Of a stretch of 64,000 nucleotides of DNA, positions 52,074-61,919 are shown in pieces. The stretch covers positions 140,400 to 204,399 of the forward strand of contig JBAYVU010000002.1 of the NCBI GenBank assembly GCA_041674385.1, given 5' to 3'. Numbering within the stretch: the stretch's first letter is position 1; each line of letters opens with the position of its first letter. The notes beneath the pieces were generated by a model. The model had not been told where the DNA came from and searched no databases. It saw only the letters and a list, made by a program, of their open reading frames with translations. The position numbers were made by a program, and so were the translations under genes. Origin of the DNA: JACRAR01 sp041674385. GTDB taxonomy: Bacteria > Pseudomonadota > Gammaproteobacteria > Burkholderiales > Rhodocyclaceae.

Positions 52074-55000
52074 GCAGCCTCCTCTTCTTCGACGCCATCC
52101 GGCGCTTGCAACTCCAGGAGCGCCCGCTTGTATTCATGCGGCATGACCTTGACGAATTTTTCCCGGTATGCGGTCCAGTTCGCCAGCGCCATCCTGGCGA
52201 TGGCGCTGTTGGTATAGGTGGCGTGGCGTTCGATCAGTTCCTTCAACTGGGTCTCGTCCGGCATGTCCATATGCATCGGCTCGGCGGCGGATTGCTTGTC
52301 TGCGGGCAGGACTTTTTCGAGCGCGACCATGGCCGGGTTGCAGCGTTCGGCGAATGTGCCGTCCGTATCCAGAACATAAGCCACGCCGCCGCTCATGCCG
52401 GCAGCGAAGTTGCGCCCAGTCTGGCCGAGCACCACGACGGTGCCGCCGGTCATGTATTCGCAACCATGGTCGCCGGTGCCTTCGACGACCGTGGCCGCGC
52501 CGGAATTGCGCACGCAGAAGCGCTCGCCGGCCACGCCGTTGATGAAGGCCTCGCCTTCAATGGCGCCATACAGGACGGTGTTGCCGACGATGATGTTTTC
52601 GTTGGGGCGGCCAAGAAATTCGGGATGCGGACGAACCACGATGCGCCCACCGGACAATCCCTTGCCGACATAGTCGTTGGTTTCGCCGGTCAGGTCGATC
52701 GTGATGCCATGCGCCAGGAACGCGCCGAAACTCTGCCCTGCGGAGCCCTTCACTTTCAGGGTAATCGTGTCGTCCGGCAGACCGGCATGGCCATACCGGC
52801 TGACCACCGCATGCGACAGCATGGTGCCGAAGCTGCGATTGAGATTCCTGATCGCCACTTCGATCGCCACTTTCTCACCCCGCGCCAGCGCAGGTTGAGC
52901 CTTGGCCAGCAGGGTGTGATCGAGCGCGCCGGCCAGGTTGTGATCCTGCTCCTCGCAATGGCGCCGGGCAAGCTCGGCACCCTCGGGCATATGGAAGATT
53001 CTCGAGAAATCGAGTCCCTTGGCTTTCCAGTGGCGGATCGCGGCGCGCTTGTCGAGCAGGTCGGCGCGGCCGATCAGGTCATCGAAGCGGCGGAGCCCCA
53101 TGAGCGCCATGAGCTCGCGGACCTCTTCGGCAATAAAGAAGAAATAATTGACGACATGCTCGGGCTGGCCGGTGAATTTCTTGCGCAGGATCGGATCCTG
53201 GGTCGCCACACCGACCGGGCAGGTGTTGAGATGGCACTTGCGCATCATGATGCATCCCGAGACCACCAGCGGCGCCGTGGCGAAACCGAATTCGTCGGCA
53301 CCGAGCAGGGCGCCGATCAGCACGTCGCGGCCGGTCTTGATCTGCCCGTCGACCTGCACCCGGATGCGCCCGCGCAGGCGGTTGAGCACCAGCGTCTGCT
53401 GGGTCTCGGCCAGGCCCAGCTCCCATGGCGTGCCGGCGTGCTTCAGGGAGGACAGGGGCGAGGCGCCGGTGCCGCCATCATGCCCGGCGATCACCAGGTG
53501 GTCGGCCTTGGCCTTGGCCACGCCTGCGGCGACAGTGCCCACACCGGTTTCGGAAACCAGCTTGACCGAGATCGACGCCTTGGGGTTGGCATTCTTGAGG
53601 TCATGGATGAGCTGCGCCAGATCCTCGATCGAATAGATGTCGTGATGCGGCGGCGGCGAAATCAGGCCGACGCCGGGCACCGAATGGCGCAGGTGGCCGA
53701 TGTACTCGCTGACCTTGTGGCCGGGCAGCTGGCCGCCTTCGCCGGGCTTGGCCCCCTGCGCCATCTTGATCTGGATCTGTTCGGCATTGGCCAGGTAGTC
53801 GGCGGTGACGCCGAAGCGTCCCGAGGCCACCTGCTTGATCTTGGAACGCAGCGAATCGCCGGGCTGCAACACCAGGTCGCGCTCGATGCGGCCCTGGCCG
53901 ATGATCTCGGAAAGTTTCTCGCCGCCCTTGAGCACCCTGTAGCGGTTGCTATCCTCGCCGCCCTCGCCGGTGTTCGATTTTCCGCCGAGGCGGTTCATGG
54001 CGATGGCCAGCGTGGTGTGCGCCTCGGTCGAGATCGAGCCGAGCGACATGGCGCCGGTGGCGAAGCGCTTGACGATCTCGCTGGCCGGCTCGACCTCGTC
54101 GAGCGGCACCGGCGGACCGGCCGGCTTGACCTCGAACAGCCCGCGCAACGTCAGCAGGCGGCGCGACTGGTCGTTGATCAACTGCGCGTATTCCTGATAG
54201 GTTTTGCTATTGCCGCTACGCGTCGCATGCTGGAGTTTGGCGATCGCGTCAGGCGTAAATAAATGTTCCTCCCCGCGAATCCGAAAAGCATATTCGCCGC
54301 CGGCATCGAGCATGCTGGTCAGCACCGGATCGCTGCCGAAAGCTTCATGGTGCATGCGCATGGCTTCCTCGGCGACCTCGAACAGGCCGATTCCCTCGAT
54401 ATGGGTCGGCGTGCCGGCGAAGTACTTGTCGACAAAAGCCCGCTGCAGGCCGATCGCCTCGAAAATCTGCGCCCCGGTGTAGGACATGTAAGTGGAGATG
54501 CCCATTTTCGACATGACTTTGCACAAGCCTTTGCCGATCGCCTTGGTGTAGTTCTGGAGATATTTTTCGGCCTTCTTCCGGTCGCCGTGCGCCAGGTCGA
54601 CGATGGTGTCGAGCGCCAGGTAGGGATGCACGGCCTCGGCGCCATAACCGCCGAGCAAGGCGAAGTGGTGCACCTCGCGCGCCGAACCGGTTTCCACCAC
54701 CAAACCGGCGCTGGTACGCAAGCCCTGTTGCACCAGATGCTGATGCACCGCGGAGGTGGACAGCAGCGCCGGCATGGCAAAACGCTCGGCGGTGAGGCTG
54801 CGGTCCGAAATGATCAAGAGGTTGTGGCCGGAGCGCACCGCATCTTCCGCCTCGGCCACTAGCGAGGCGAGGCGCGCCTCGATGCCGGCGCTACCCCAGG
54901 CCGCGGGATAGCAGATGTCGAGCTGGTAGGAGCGCAGCTTGCCGCCGGTGTAACGCTCGATCTCGCGGATCTTCGCCATGTCGCCGTGCGACAGTATGGG

Positions 55001-56701
55001 TTGCGAAACCTCCAGGCGGATCGGCGGGTTGATGTCGGATACGCCGAGCAAATTCGGCTTGGGGCCGACGAACGAGGTCAGCGAGGTGACGATTTCCTCG
55101 CGGATCGGGTCGATCGGCGGATTGGTCACCTGGGCGAAGAGCTGCTTGAAGTAGTTGTAGAACGGCTTGTTCTTTTTCGACAGCACGGTCAGCGCGGCGT
55201 CGTTGCCCATCGAACCGAGCGTTTCCTCGCCGCTGATCGCCATCGGTTCGAGAATGAACTTGATGTCCTCCTGGCTGTAGCCGAAAGCCTGCTGGCAGTC
55301 GAGCAGCGGCGGAGAGGGGTCGGCCGGCTTCGGGCTGTCGCAGGAAATCTCGTTGAGCTTGATGCGGATCTTGTCGATCCACTCGCTGTAGGGCTTGGCA
55401 TTCGCCAGCGCGTCCTTGAGTTCCTGGTCCTCGATGATGCGTCCTTGCACCAGGTCGATCAGGAACATTTTGCCCGGCTGCAGGCGCCACTTGCTGACGA
55501 TCTTCTCTTCCGGGATGTCCAGAACCCCGGCCTCGGAAGCCATGATCACCAGGTCGTCGTTGGTCACCAGGTAGCGCGCCGGCCGCAAGCCGTTACGGTC
55601 GAGCGTCGCGCCGATCTGCCGGCCGTCGGTGAAGGCCACCGCCGCCGGGCCGTCCCACGGCTCCATCATCGCCGCATGGTATTCATAGAAGGCGCGGCGC
55701 TTGCCGTCCATGCCGGCATGCTTTTCCCAGGCCTCGGGGATCATCATCATCATCGCATGGGCCAGCGAGTAGCCGCCCATCACCAGCAGTTCCAGCGCAT
55801 TGTCGAAGGAAGCCGAATCGGATTGGCCGTCGTAGATCAGCGGCCAGACCTTCTGCAGGTCGGCGCCCAGCACCGCCGAGGAAATGCCCTTCTCGCGGGC
55901 TCGCACCCAGTTCACGTTGCCGCGCAAGGCGTTGATCTCGCCGTTGTGGGCAATCAGACGAAACGGGTGGGCCAGGTCCCAGGTCGGAAAAGTGTTGGTC
56001 GAGAAGCGCTGGTGCACCAGGGCCAGCGCCGAAACCACGCGCCAGTCCTGCAGGTCGCAGTAATAATTGCTGACCTGGTCGGCCAGCAGCAGTCCCTTGT
56101 AGACCAGGGTGCGCGCCGAAAACGAGGGGACGTAGAACTCCTTGCCGTGCTTGAGCTTCAATCTCTGTATGGCATGGCCGGAGCGCTTGCGGATGATGTA
56201 GAGCTTGCGCTCCAGCGCATCGGTCACCAGGACGTCGGGGCTGCGCGCGACGAACACCTGGCGGATCACCGGCTCGAATTCCTTGATCGAATCGCCGAGC
56301 ACCGAACTATTCACCGGGACGTCGCGCCAGCCCAGGAGGACTTGCCCTTCGGCACGGATGGCGCGCTCAATCTCTTCCTGGCAGGCCATGCGCGAAGCCG
56401 ACTCGCGCGGCAGGAACACCATGCCGATGCCGTATTCGCCGGCCGGCGGCAGGGTGATGCCCTGGATCGCCATTTCGGCACGCACGAAGTTGTCGGGAAT
56501 CTGGATCAGGATGCCGGAGCCGTCGCTGGCTTTGGCATCCGCGCCAACCGCGCCGCGATGGGTGAGATTCCTCAGAATCTGCAGACCCTGCTCGACGATC
56601 GCATGGCTCTTCTGGTTCTTGATATGCGCGACGAAGCCGACGCCACAAGCATCGTGTTCATTGGCGGGGTCATACAGACCCTGGCGCGGGGGAAGGAGCA
56701 T
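52070..56701 (-). CDS. gltB: Glutamate synthase large subunit
   Basis: 1543 residues after the chosen start at 56701, which has a gagg ribosome site. The N-terminal glutaminase nucleophile is Cys19 in NEHDACGVGF, with a propeptide before it. Central FMN domain GGKSNTGEGGEDSNRYR and cluster cysteines CHLNTCPVGVATQDP are present. A C-terminal GXGXG domain follows. With GltD it makes glutamate from 2-oxoglutarate and glutamine; GS/GOGAT is a main ammonia assimilation route. Lengths are normal. Confidence 0.97.
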   Translation of the reverse strand: MLLPPRQGLYDPANEHDACGVGFVAHIKNQKSHAIVEQGLQILRNLTHRGAVGADAKASDGSGILIQIPDNFVRAEMAIQGITLPPAGEYGIGMVFLPRESASRMACQEEIERAIRAEGQVLLGWRDVPVNSSVLGDSIKEFEPVIRQVFVARSPDVLVTDALERKLYIIRKRSGHAIQRLKLKHGKEFYVPSFSARTLVYKGLLLADQVSNYYCDLQDWRVVSALALVHQRFSTNTFPTWDLAHPFRLIAHNGEINALRGNVNWVRAREKGISSAVLGADLQKVWPLIYDGQSDSASFDNALELLVMGGYSLAHAMMMMIPEAWEKHAGMDGKRRAFYEYHAAMMEPWDGPAAVAFTDGRQIGATLDRNGLRPARYLVTNDDLVIMASEAGVLDIPEEKIVSKWRLQPGKMFLIDLVQGRIIEDQELKDALANAKPYSEWIDKIRIKLNEISCDSPKPADPSPPLLDCQQAFGYSQEDIKFILEPMAISGEETLGSMGNDAALTVLSKKNKPFYNYFKQLFAQVTNPPIDPIREEIVTSLTSFVGPKPNLLGVSDINPPIRLEVSQPILSHGDMAKIREIERYTGGKLRSYQLDICYPAAWGSAGIEARLASLVAEAEDAVRSGHNLLIISDRSLTAERFAMPALLSTSAVHQHLVQQGLRTSAGLVVETGSAREVHHFALLGGYGAEAVHPYLALDTIVDLAHGDRKKAEKYLQNYTKAIGKGLCKVMSKMGISTYMSYTGAQIFEAIGLQRAFVDKYFAGTPTHIEGIGLFEVAEEAMRMHHEAFGSDPVLTSMLDAGGEYAFRIRGEEHLFTPDAIAKLQHATRSGNSKTYQEYAQLINDQSRRLLTLRGLFEVKPAGPPVPLDEVEPASEIVKRFATGAMSLGSISTEAHTTLAIAMNRLGGKSNTGEGGEDSNRYRVLKGGEKLSEIIGQGRIERDLVLQPGDSLRSKIKQVASGRFGVTADYLANAEQIQIKMAQGAKPGEGGQLPGHKVSEYIGHLRHSVPGVGLISPPPHHDIYSIEDLAQLIHDLKNANPKASISVKLVSETGVGTVAAGVAKAKADHLVIAGHDGGTGASPLSSLKHAGTPWELGLAETQQTLVLNRLRGRIRVQVDGQIKTGRDVLIGALLGADEFGFATAPLVVSGCIMMRKCHLNTCPVGVATQDPILRKKFTGQPEHVVNYFFFIAEEVRELMALMGLRRFDDLIGRADLLDKRAAIRHWKAKGLDFSRIFHMPEGAELARRHCEEQDHNLAGALDHTLLAKAQPALARGEKVAIEVAIRNLNRSFGTMLSHAVVSRYGHAGLPDDTITLKVKGSAGQSFGAFLAHGITIDLTGETNDYVGKGLSGGRIVVRPHPEFLGRPNENIIVGNTVLYGAIEGEAFINGVAGERFCVRNSGAATVVEGTGDHGCEYMTGGTVVVLGQTGRNFAAGMSGGVAYVLDTDGTFAERCNPAMVALEKVLPADKQSAAEPMHMDMPDETQLKELIERHATYTNSAIARMALANWTAYREKFVKVMPHEYKRALLELQAPDGVEEEEAA

Positions 56702-56947
56702 CTCTTGTTTCCTCAAAACAACACTGGGCAGCAGATCAAATACGCTGTCGGTAAAAAAGCCGGGCGCCCCAGCATGGGAGCAACTCTCCGGCTTCTCGAA
56801 ACCCAATCGGCGGGGGTGAGAATATACCGTCAAACGCTCATGAACTCAATATGTTGCCCAATCGCCGATGAAGCGCGGCATAATGAAAACGCAAGGAAAT
56901 CAGCCTTCGGACCGCCAATTTCTTATCGCCCAGGAAATTTCGCCCTC

Positions 56948-59536
56948 ATGGCGCAAAAATCGTTAGCGCATCGCCCGGAACGGTTTGTTTCCAGCGGCCT
57001 TCCCGGCCTGGATTCGATCCTCGAAGGATTGCGCATCGGCGACAACGTGGTTTGGCGCGTCGACAGCATCGACGATTACCGGGCCTTCGTCGCGCCCTAT
57101 GTCGTCGCGGCGCGGGCCGCCGGACACCGCGTGGTGTATATCCGCTTCGCCGCCCATGAACCGGTGGTGGAAGCCACAGCGGTCAGCGCGACATACAACC
57201 TCGATGCCTATCGGGGCTTCGAGTCGTTCACCGTGCATTTGCACACCATCATCGGCAAGGAGGGGAAGGAAGTCTTTTACGTCTTCGACTGCCTCTCCAA
57301 CCTGCTCAATGCCTGGGCCACCGACAGCATGGTGGGAAATTTTTTCCAGGTCACTTGTCCGTACCTGTTCGACCTGGACACCGTCGCCTATTTCGCCCTG
57401 GAAAGAGGCGCGCACTCGTTTGCGACCATCGATCGCATCCGCGCCACCACTCAGCTGCTGCTCGACCTCTACAACAAGGAGGGGGTGCTCTACCTGCATC
57501 CGCTCAAGGTCTGGCAGCGCACCTCCCCGACCATGTTTCTGCCGCATCGTCACGCCGCGGGACAATTCACCCCGATCACCGTGAGCTGCGAGGCGACCAG
57601 CCTGTTCATCGGCCTGCGCGGCAGGCTGTCCGGCGACATGGAGCGCCATCTCGATTCCTGGGAGCGCCTGTTCATCCGCGCCGCCGATCTGGAGGCTTCC
57701 TCGGCGCAGGCCAAGGAACGCCAGGCCATGGTCGAGCAGCTCTGCCGCCTGCTGATCGGCCGCGATGAACGCATTCTCGGTCTGGCGCACCGCTATTTTT
57801 CGCTGGCCGATCTGCTCGAAATCAAGGGACGCCTGATCGGCACCGGCTTCATCGGCGGAAAATCGGTCGGCATGCTGCTCGCCCGGGCGATCCTGCGCTC
57901 CGATGCGAGCGGGCCGTGGAATGAAGTGCTGGAGCCGCACGATTCCTTCTTCATCGGCTCGGACCTGTTCCATTCCTATATCGTCAATAACGGCTGGTGG
58001 CCGCTGTTCATGCATCAGCGCAGCGAGGCCGGCTACCTCAGCGGCGCGGAGCCGCTGCGCGAACGGCTGCTGCGAGGCAGTTTCCCGGTCGAAATCCAGC
58101 TCGAATTCCAGAAGATGCTGGAGTATTTCGGCCAGTGTCCGATCATCGTCCGCTCCTCGAGCCTGCTCGAGGATGGCTTCGGCAACGCCTTTGCCGGCAA
58201 GTACGACAGCTTCTTCTGCGTCAACCAGGGCTCTCCCGAAGAGCGCTTGGCGCAGTTCATGGATGCCGTGCGGAAAGTCTATTCCAGCACCCTCAGCGAG
58301 GAAGCCCTGCACTATCGCCTGCAACGCGGCCTGGCGCGCCAGGAAGAACAAATGGCGCTGCTCGTGCAGCGGGTCTCCGGCGCCTACCACGGCGAGCAGT
58401 TCTTCCCGGCGCTCGCCGGCGTCGGAGTTTCCTACAACACCTTCGTCTGGCGCCACGACATCGACCCGGCGGCGGGCATGCTGCGCCTCGTGATCGGTCT
58501 CGGAACCCGCGCCGTCGATCGGGTGGAAGGCGATTACCCGCGCATCGTCTCGCTCGACAAACCGCTGCTGGTCCCTTATGCCGACTCCGAAGACAAGCGC
58601 CGCTTCACCCAGCACGACATCGATTTGCTCGATGTCGCGCAGAACGCCTGGGTGACCCGGTCGATGAACGATGTGCGCGCGGATTCGCCGACCCTGCCGC
58701 TGGCGCTGTTTGCCGATGACATAAGCAAGGGCGGGGAGCACGGCTGGCTGGTCACTTTCGAGCGGCTGCTCACCCAGACCGACTTTGTTGCGATCATGCG
58801 CCGCCTGCTGGCGACTCTCGAGCAGGCCTACGAATATCCCATCGACGTCGAATTCACCGGCACCTACGCCAGCGATGGGCGACTCTATGTGAACCTGATC
58901 CAGTGCCGCCCCCTGCAGACCCGCGGGATTCAATCGAAACGCGTCGAGATACCCCGGACCAACGACGCCGATACGCTGTTCCGCAGCAGCGGCAGTTTCA
59001 TGGGGGGCAGCATCGTCCAGCCCATCGCCCGCGTCATCGCGGTCGATCCACAGGCCTACATGAACCTGATCCTCTCCGACAAATACGAACTCGCACGCAT
59101 CATCGGCCGCCTCAACCGCTTCTTCAAGACCTCCGACCGTCTCCCGAACCTGCTGATGGGGCCGGGTCGCTGGGGCACCTCGACGCCGCGCCTGGGCGTG
59201 CCGGTGCGTTTCGCCGAGATCAATGCCATGACCGCAATTGCCGAACTGGCCTTCTCTGCCGGCGGCCTGCAGCCGGAGCTGTCATTCGGCTCGCATTTTT
59301 TCCAGGATCTCGTGGAAACGGGGATTTTCTACATAGCGCTGAACCCGGAAAAACCGGATTGCCTGGTGAATTCCGCGATACTGGCGGCCTTGCCCAACCA
59401 GCTCGGCGAACTGATGCCTGAGGACGCGCGCTTTGCGGAAGTGCTGCGGGTGGTCGATCTGCCGCGCGGCTATCACCTGTTGGCCGATATCATGAGCCAG
59501 CAGGTGGTTTGCGCCCAAGTGCTGAAGAAGACGTGA
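56948..59536 (+). CDS. KaiC-like N-terminal domain fused to a PEP/pyruvate-binding (PPDK-type) domain
   Basis: 862 residues. The N-terminus (SSGLPGLDSILEGLRIGDNVVWRVD) resembles the KaiC/RadA family entry (GLPGLDxxLxGGLxxG), but the P-loop that should follow is replaced by SIDDYRAF, so ATP binding there is probably lost. A region at about 300-650 matches the ATP-grasp-type PEP-synthase/pyruvate phosphate dikinase N-terminal domain (GFIGGKSVGMLLARAIL, CPIIVRSSSLLEDGFGNAFAGKYDSFF, Y-x-V-E-F-T). No phosphohistidine or PEP-binding barrel domain follows. It may be a signalling or scavenging phosphotransfer protein; function unknown. Confidence 0.85.
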   Translation: MAQKSLAHRPERFVSSGLPGLDSILEGLRIGDNVVWRVDSIDDYRAFVAPYVVAARAAGHRVVYIRFAAHEPVVEATAVSATYNLDAYRGFESFTVHLHTIIGKEGKEVFYVFDCLSNLLNAWATDSMVGNFFQVTCPYLFDLDTVAYFALERGAHSFATIDRIRATTQLLLDLYNKEGVLYLHPLKVWQRTSPTMFLPHRHAAGQFTPITVSCEATSLFIGLRGRLSGDMERHLDSWERLFIRAADLEASSAQAKERQAMVEQLCRLLIGRDERILGLAHRYFSLADLLEIKGRLIGTGFIGGKSVGMLLARAILRSDASGPWNEVLEPHDSFFIGSDLFHSYIVNNGWWPLFMHQRSEAGYLSGAEPLRERLLRGSFPVEIQLEFQKMLEYFGQCPIIVRSSSLLEDGFGNAFAGKYDSFFCVNQGSPEERLAQFMDAVRKVYSSTLSEEALHYRLQRGLARQEEQMALLVQRVSGAYHGEQFFPALAGVGVSYNTFVWRHDIDPAAGMLRLVIGLGTRAVDRVEGDYPRIVSLDKPLLVPYADSEDKRRFTQHDIDLLDVAQNAWVTRSMNDVRADSPTLPLALFADDISKGGEHGWLVTFERLLTQTDFVAIMRRLLATLEQAYEYPIDVEFTGTYASDGRLYVNLIQCRPLQTRGIQSKRVEIPRTNDADTLFRSSGSFMGGSIVQPIARVIAVDPQAYMNLILSDKYELARIIGRLNRFFKTSDRLPNLLMGPGRWGTSTPRLGVPVRFAEINAMTAIAELAFSAGGLQPELSFGSHFFQDLVETGIFYIALNPEKPDCLVNSAILAALPNQLGELMPEDARFAEVLRVVDLPRGYHLLADIMSQQVVCAQVLKKT

Positions 59537-59748
59537 CGGGCAGATGCCAAATTGCCAAGTCTCGCCCCGGCGGGCGAGTCAATTAAACCATGTGGGGAAA
59601 TTGGGAAGCGAGAGGTCTGAAATTGACCCTATGCAGTCAGTACGGTTTTCAATAACCTGATGTTCAGAGTTCATGCCAGCGCTAATGCCGGTCCACCGCC
59701 GCTTAGTCTCGCCACCATCATGCAGAAACTGCGGACTAGAACGATGAC
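59537..59748. other. Intergenic region between converging genes
   Basis: 212 bp between the PPDK-like gene and the converging nhaD gene. I saw no gene and no clear terminator hairpin with a T-run. The stretch ctcgccccggcgggcgag at 59562-59579 makes a small GC hairpin that may end the PPDK-like gene. Confidence 0.4.
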
Positions 59749-61032
59749 TCAGCGAAGCAGACTGTACTGAACAAGATAAATACCCGCGCCTGCAAAATAC
59801 CCGATCAACGCTAACCCGCTCATTTTTTTGACATACCAGAAGAAGTGTATTTTCTCCAGACCCATTGCAGCGACGCCTGCAGCAGACCCGATGATGAGAA
59901 TGGAGCCGCCAGTTCCCGCGCAGTAAGCCAGAAATTCCCACAGAAAGTGGTCTGGGGGATACTGCGTCAGACTGTACATTCCCATTGACGCGGCAACCAG
60001 AGGCACGTTATCCACGATCGCGCTGGCGATGCCGATGATCATCACAATAATGTCTTGGCGTCCCACGGATTGCTCCAGCCAATGTGCCAGAGCGGTCAGA
60101 ATATGCGTGTGCTCCAGCGTGGCGACCGACAGCAGAATGCCGATGAAAAATACCAGGGAACCCATGTCTATCCTGCTCAGGGCATGAACAAGTGTGAGGT
60201 GCTGCTTGGTGTCGTGTTCTGTGTGGCGATGCAACAGATCACCCACCAGCCAAAGGAAGCCCAATCCAAACAAGACCCCCATGAAGGGCGGTAGATGTGT
60301 CACGGCCTTGAAAGCTGGCACTGCGACCAAGACCCCAAGCCCCATAAAGAACATCAAGTTTCGCGCAAAGACTGTTGTTTGCACGCCATGTTCGCTCGCC
60401 ACCCGCTTTGTAGCGACAACATCGCGACCGCGCAAGACGTAAGCTGTTATACCAAGTGGAACCACCATGCTTACCAGTGAAGGCAGCAACACTCCCATGA
60501 TGATCGCCAGGCTGGTGACCTGACCGCCTATCCATAGCATGGTCGTAGTCACATCACCGATAGGCGACCAAGCGCCCCCTGAGTTTGCCGCAATGACGAT
60601 AATGCCGGCGAAGAACAGGCGATCTTCGTGTTTAGACAGCAGTTTTCGCATCAACGAAATCATGACAATCGTGGTGGTCAGGTTGTCTAAGATTGCGCTT
60701 AGGAAGAATGTGACAAACCCCACCAGCCACATTAACCTGGATAGTTTGGATGTCCTGATGCGAGATGTAATGATATCGAAGCCGTTGTGTGCATCCACCA
60801 CTTCAACAATTGTCATGGCTCCCATCAGGAAGAATACGATCTGAGCCGTACCCATCAGTGACTCACTAAGCTGCTCGCTAACCTTATGTGGATCATCCAT
60901 CGACAGCGCATAGATAGTCCAGAGCAGACCAGCACCTATCAAAGCCGAAGCTGACTTATTGATCTTGAGTGGGTGTTCCAGTGCAATTGCTGAATAGGCC
61001 AGGATAAAGGTGATTACAAGTGCGGTGAGCAT
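59749..61032 (-). CDS. nhaD: NhaD-type Na+/H+ antiporter
   Basis: 427-residue membrane protein with about 12 helices. VGFVTFFLSAILDNLTTTIVMISLMRKLL, IIVIAANSGGAWSPIGDVTTTMLWIGGQV and IASAIVDNVPLVAASMGMYSL are diagnostic of the NhaD branch of the ArsB/NhaD superfamily. It would exchange Na+ or Li+ for H+ at the inner membrane. The AT content is noticeably higher than in the neighbouring genes, which suggests it may have been acquired. Confidence 0.92.
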   Translation of the reverse strand: MLTALVITFILAYSAIALEHPLKINKSASALIGAGLLWTIYALSMDDPHKVSEQLSESLMGTAQIVFFLMGAMTIVEVVDAHNGFDIITSRIRTSKLSRLMWLVGFVTFFLSAILDNLTTTIVMISLMRKLLSKHEDRLFFAGIIVIAANSGGAWSPIGDVTTTMLWIGGQVTSLAIIMGVLLPSLVSMVVPLGITAYVLRGRDVVATKRVASEHGVQTTVFARNLMFFMGLGVLVAVPAFKAVTHLPPFMGVLFGLGFLWLVGDLLHRHTEHDTKQHLTLVHALSRIDMGSLVFFIGILLSVATLEHTHILTALAHWLEQSVGRQDIIVMIIGIASAIVDNVPLVAASMGMYSLTQYPPDHFLWEFLAYCAGTGGSILIIGSAAGVAAMGLEKIHFFWYVKKMSGLALIGYFAGAGIYLVQYSLLR

Positions 61033-61268
61033 GTAGAGGGCCTTGGAGGATTATTCCGTCACAATTGCCAATGGTAGCCTGTTTCTTCCAACAATCCTGC
61101 TTCCATCGTTTGTACAAGAGCGTGTAGCCAACGTCTGCAAAGTAGTGTGCGTGCTATTTGACCACTTCGGGCTGCACCTGGTCATTCCCCTCTGCCGCCG
61201 CCGAGCGGAGGATCGCCGGCCGGGGCGAGTCCCGGCAATTGCATCCGAGAGGCCCATCCAGTACCCAT
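61033..61268. other. Intergenic region between nhaD and the response regulator
   Basis: 236 bp with the presumed nhaD promoter. gggcgagtcccggcaattgc at 61222-61241 and the surroundings gave no supported gene. A short hairpin ggatcgccggccggggcgagtcc around 61208 is possible; not called. Confidence 0.35.
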
Positions 61269-61919
61269 TCAATCCTGCATGCGAAACATGCTGATCCGTA
61301 CCAGATCGGGGATGCTGCTGACGCCCAGCTTGGCCATCAGATGTGCCTTATGGACTTCGACAGTTCGGACGCTGATACCCAGTGCGGGAGCGATCTCCCG
61401 ATTGTGCTTTCCCGTCACGACCATATCCATGACTTCCCGCTCGCGCGGTGTCAAATCTTTCAACACCTGCGACAACCTGTCACTGCGCTGCATTTCATTC
61501 AGCACCGTTTCTTCCCTGCGGAATGCCTCCTGGATGGCGTCGATCAGCTTTTCGTCATCAAACGGCTTTTCGAGAAAATCCACGGCGCTGGCTTTGAATG
61601 CCTGCCGCGCCAGGCTGGCGTCGCCATGTCCGGTAATGATGATGATCGGCAAATGGCAATTCGCTTCGACCAGCTTTTTCTGCAGGGTCAATCCATCCAT
61701 GCCCGGCATCCTGATGTCGATCAGCAGACAGCCGGCCCAATCGCTTCGCCATGCGTTCAGAAACCCTTCGCCGTTGGCAAACACTGCGGTGCGATAGCCC
61801 CTGACGCTCAGCAACAAGCCGAGCGCATCGCGCACCGAGTGATCGTCATCGACGATATAGACCGTCAGGTTATTGCTTTTGCCTTTCCTCAACCGGCTTT
61901 CCAGCTTATCTAGCAACAT
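61269..61919 (-). CDS. FixJ/LuxR-type response regulator
   Basis: 216 residues. Receiver domain at about 18-130 with the phospho-acceptor Asp68 in LLIDIRMPGMDG, the acidic pocket YIVDDD and a conserved Lys in FLEKPFDD. The C-terminal LuxR HTH (LTPREREVMDMVVTGKHNREIAPALGISVRTVEVHKAHLMAKLG) binds DNA. The architecture is FixJ/TtrR-like. The ATG at 61919 gives the normal N-terminus. It overlaps the end of the histidine kinase gene by 14 nt, so they are a pair. Confidence 0.93.
   Translation of the reverse strand: MLLDKLESRLRKGKSNNLTVYIVDDDHSVRDALGLLLSVRGYRTAVFANGEGFLNAWRSDWAGCLLIDIRMPGMDGLTLQKKLVEANCHLPIIIITGHGDASLARQAFKASAVDFLEKPFDDEKLIDAIQEAFRREETVLNEMQRSDRLSQVLKDLTPREREVMDMVVTGKHNREIAPALGISVRTVEVHKAHLMAKLGVSSIPDLVRISMFRMQD

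Noticed and set aside
49203..52217. Plus-strand open frame of 1004 codons over glmU and gltD
   Set aside because: Spans two clear minus-strand genes; composition is that of a GC-driven antisense frame.
54986..56947. N-terminal extension of the PPDK-like gene upstream of 56948
   Set aside because: The frame is open but lies antisense to gltB; the KaiC-like motif starts just after the ATG at 56948.
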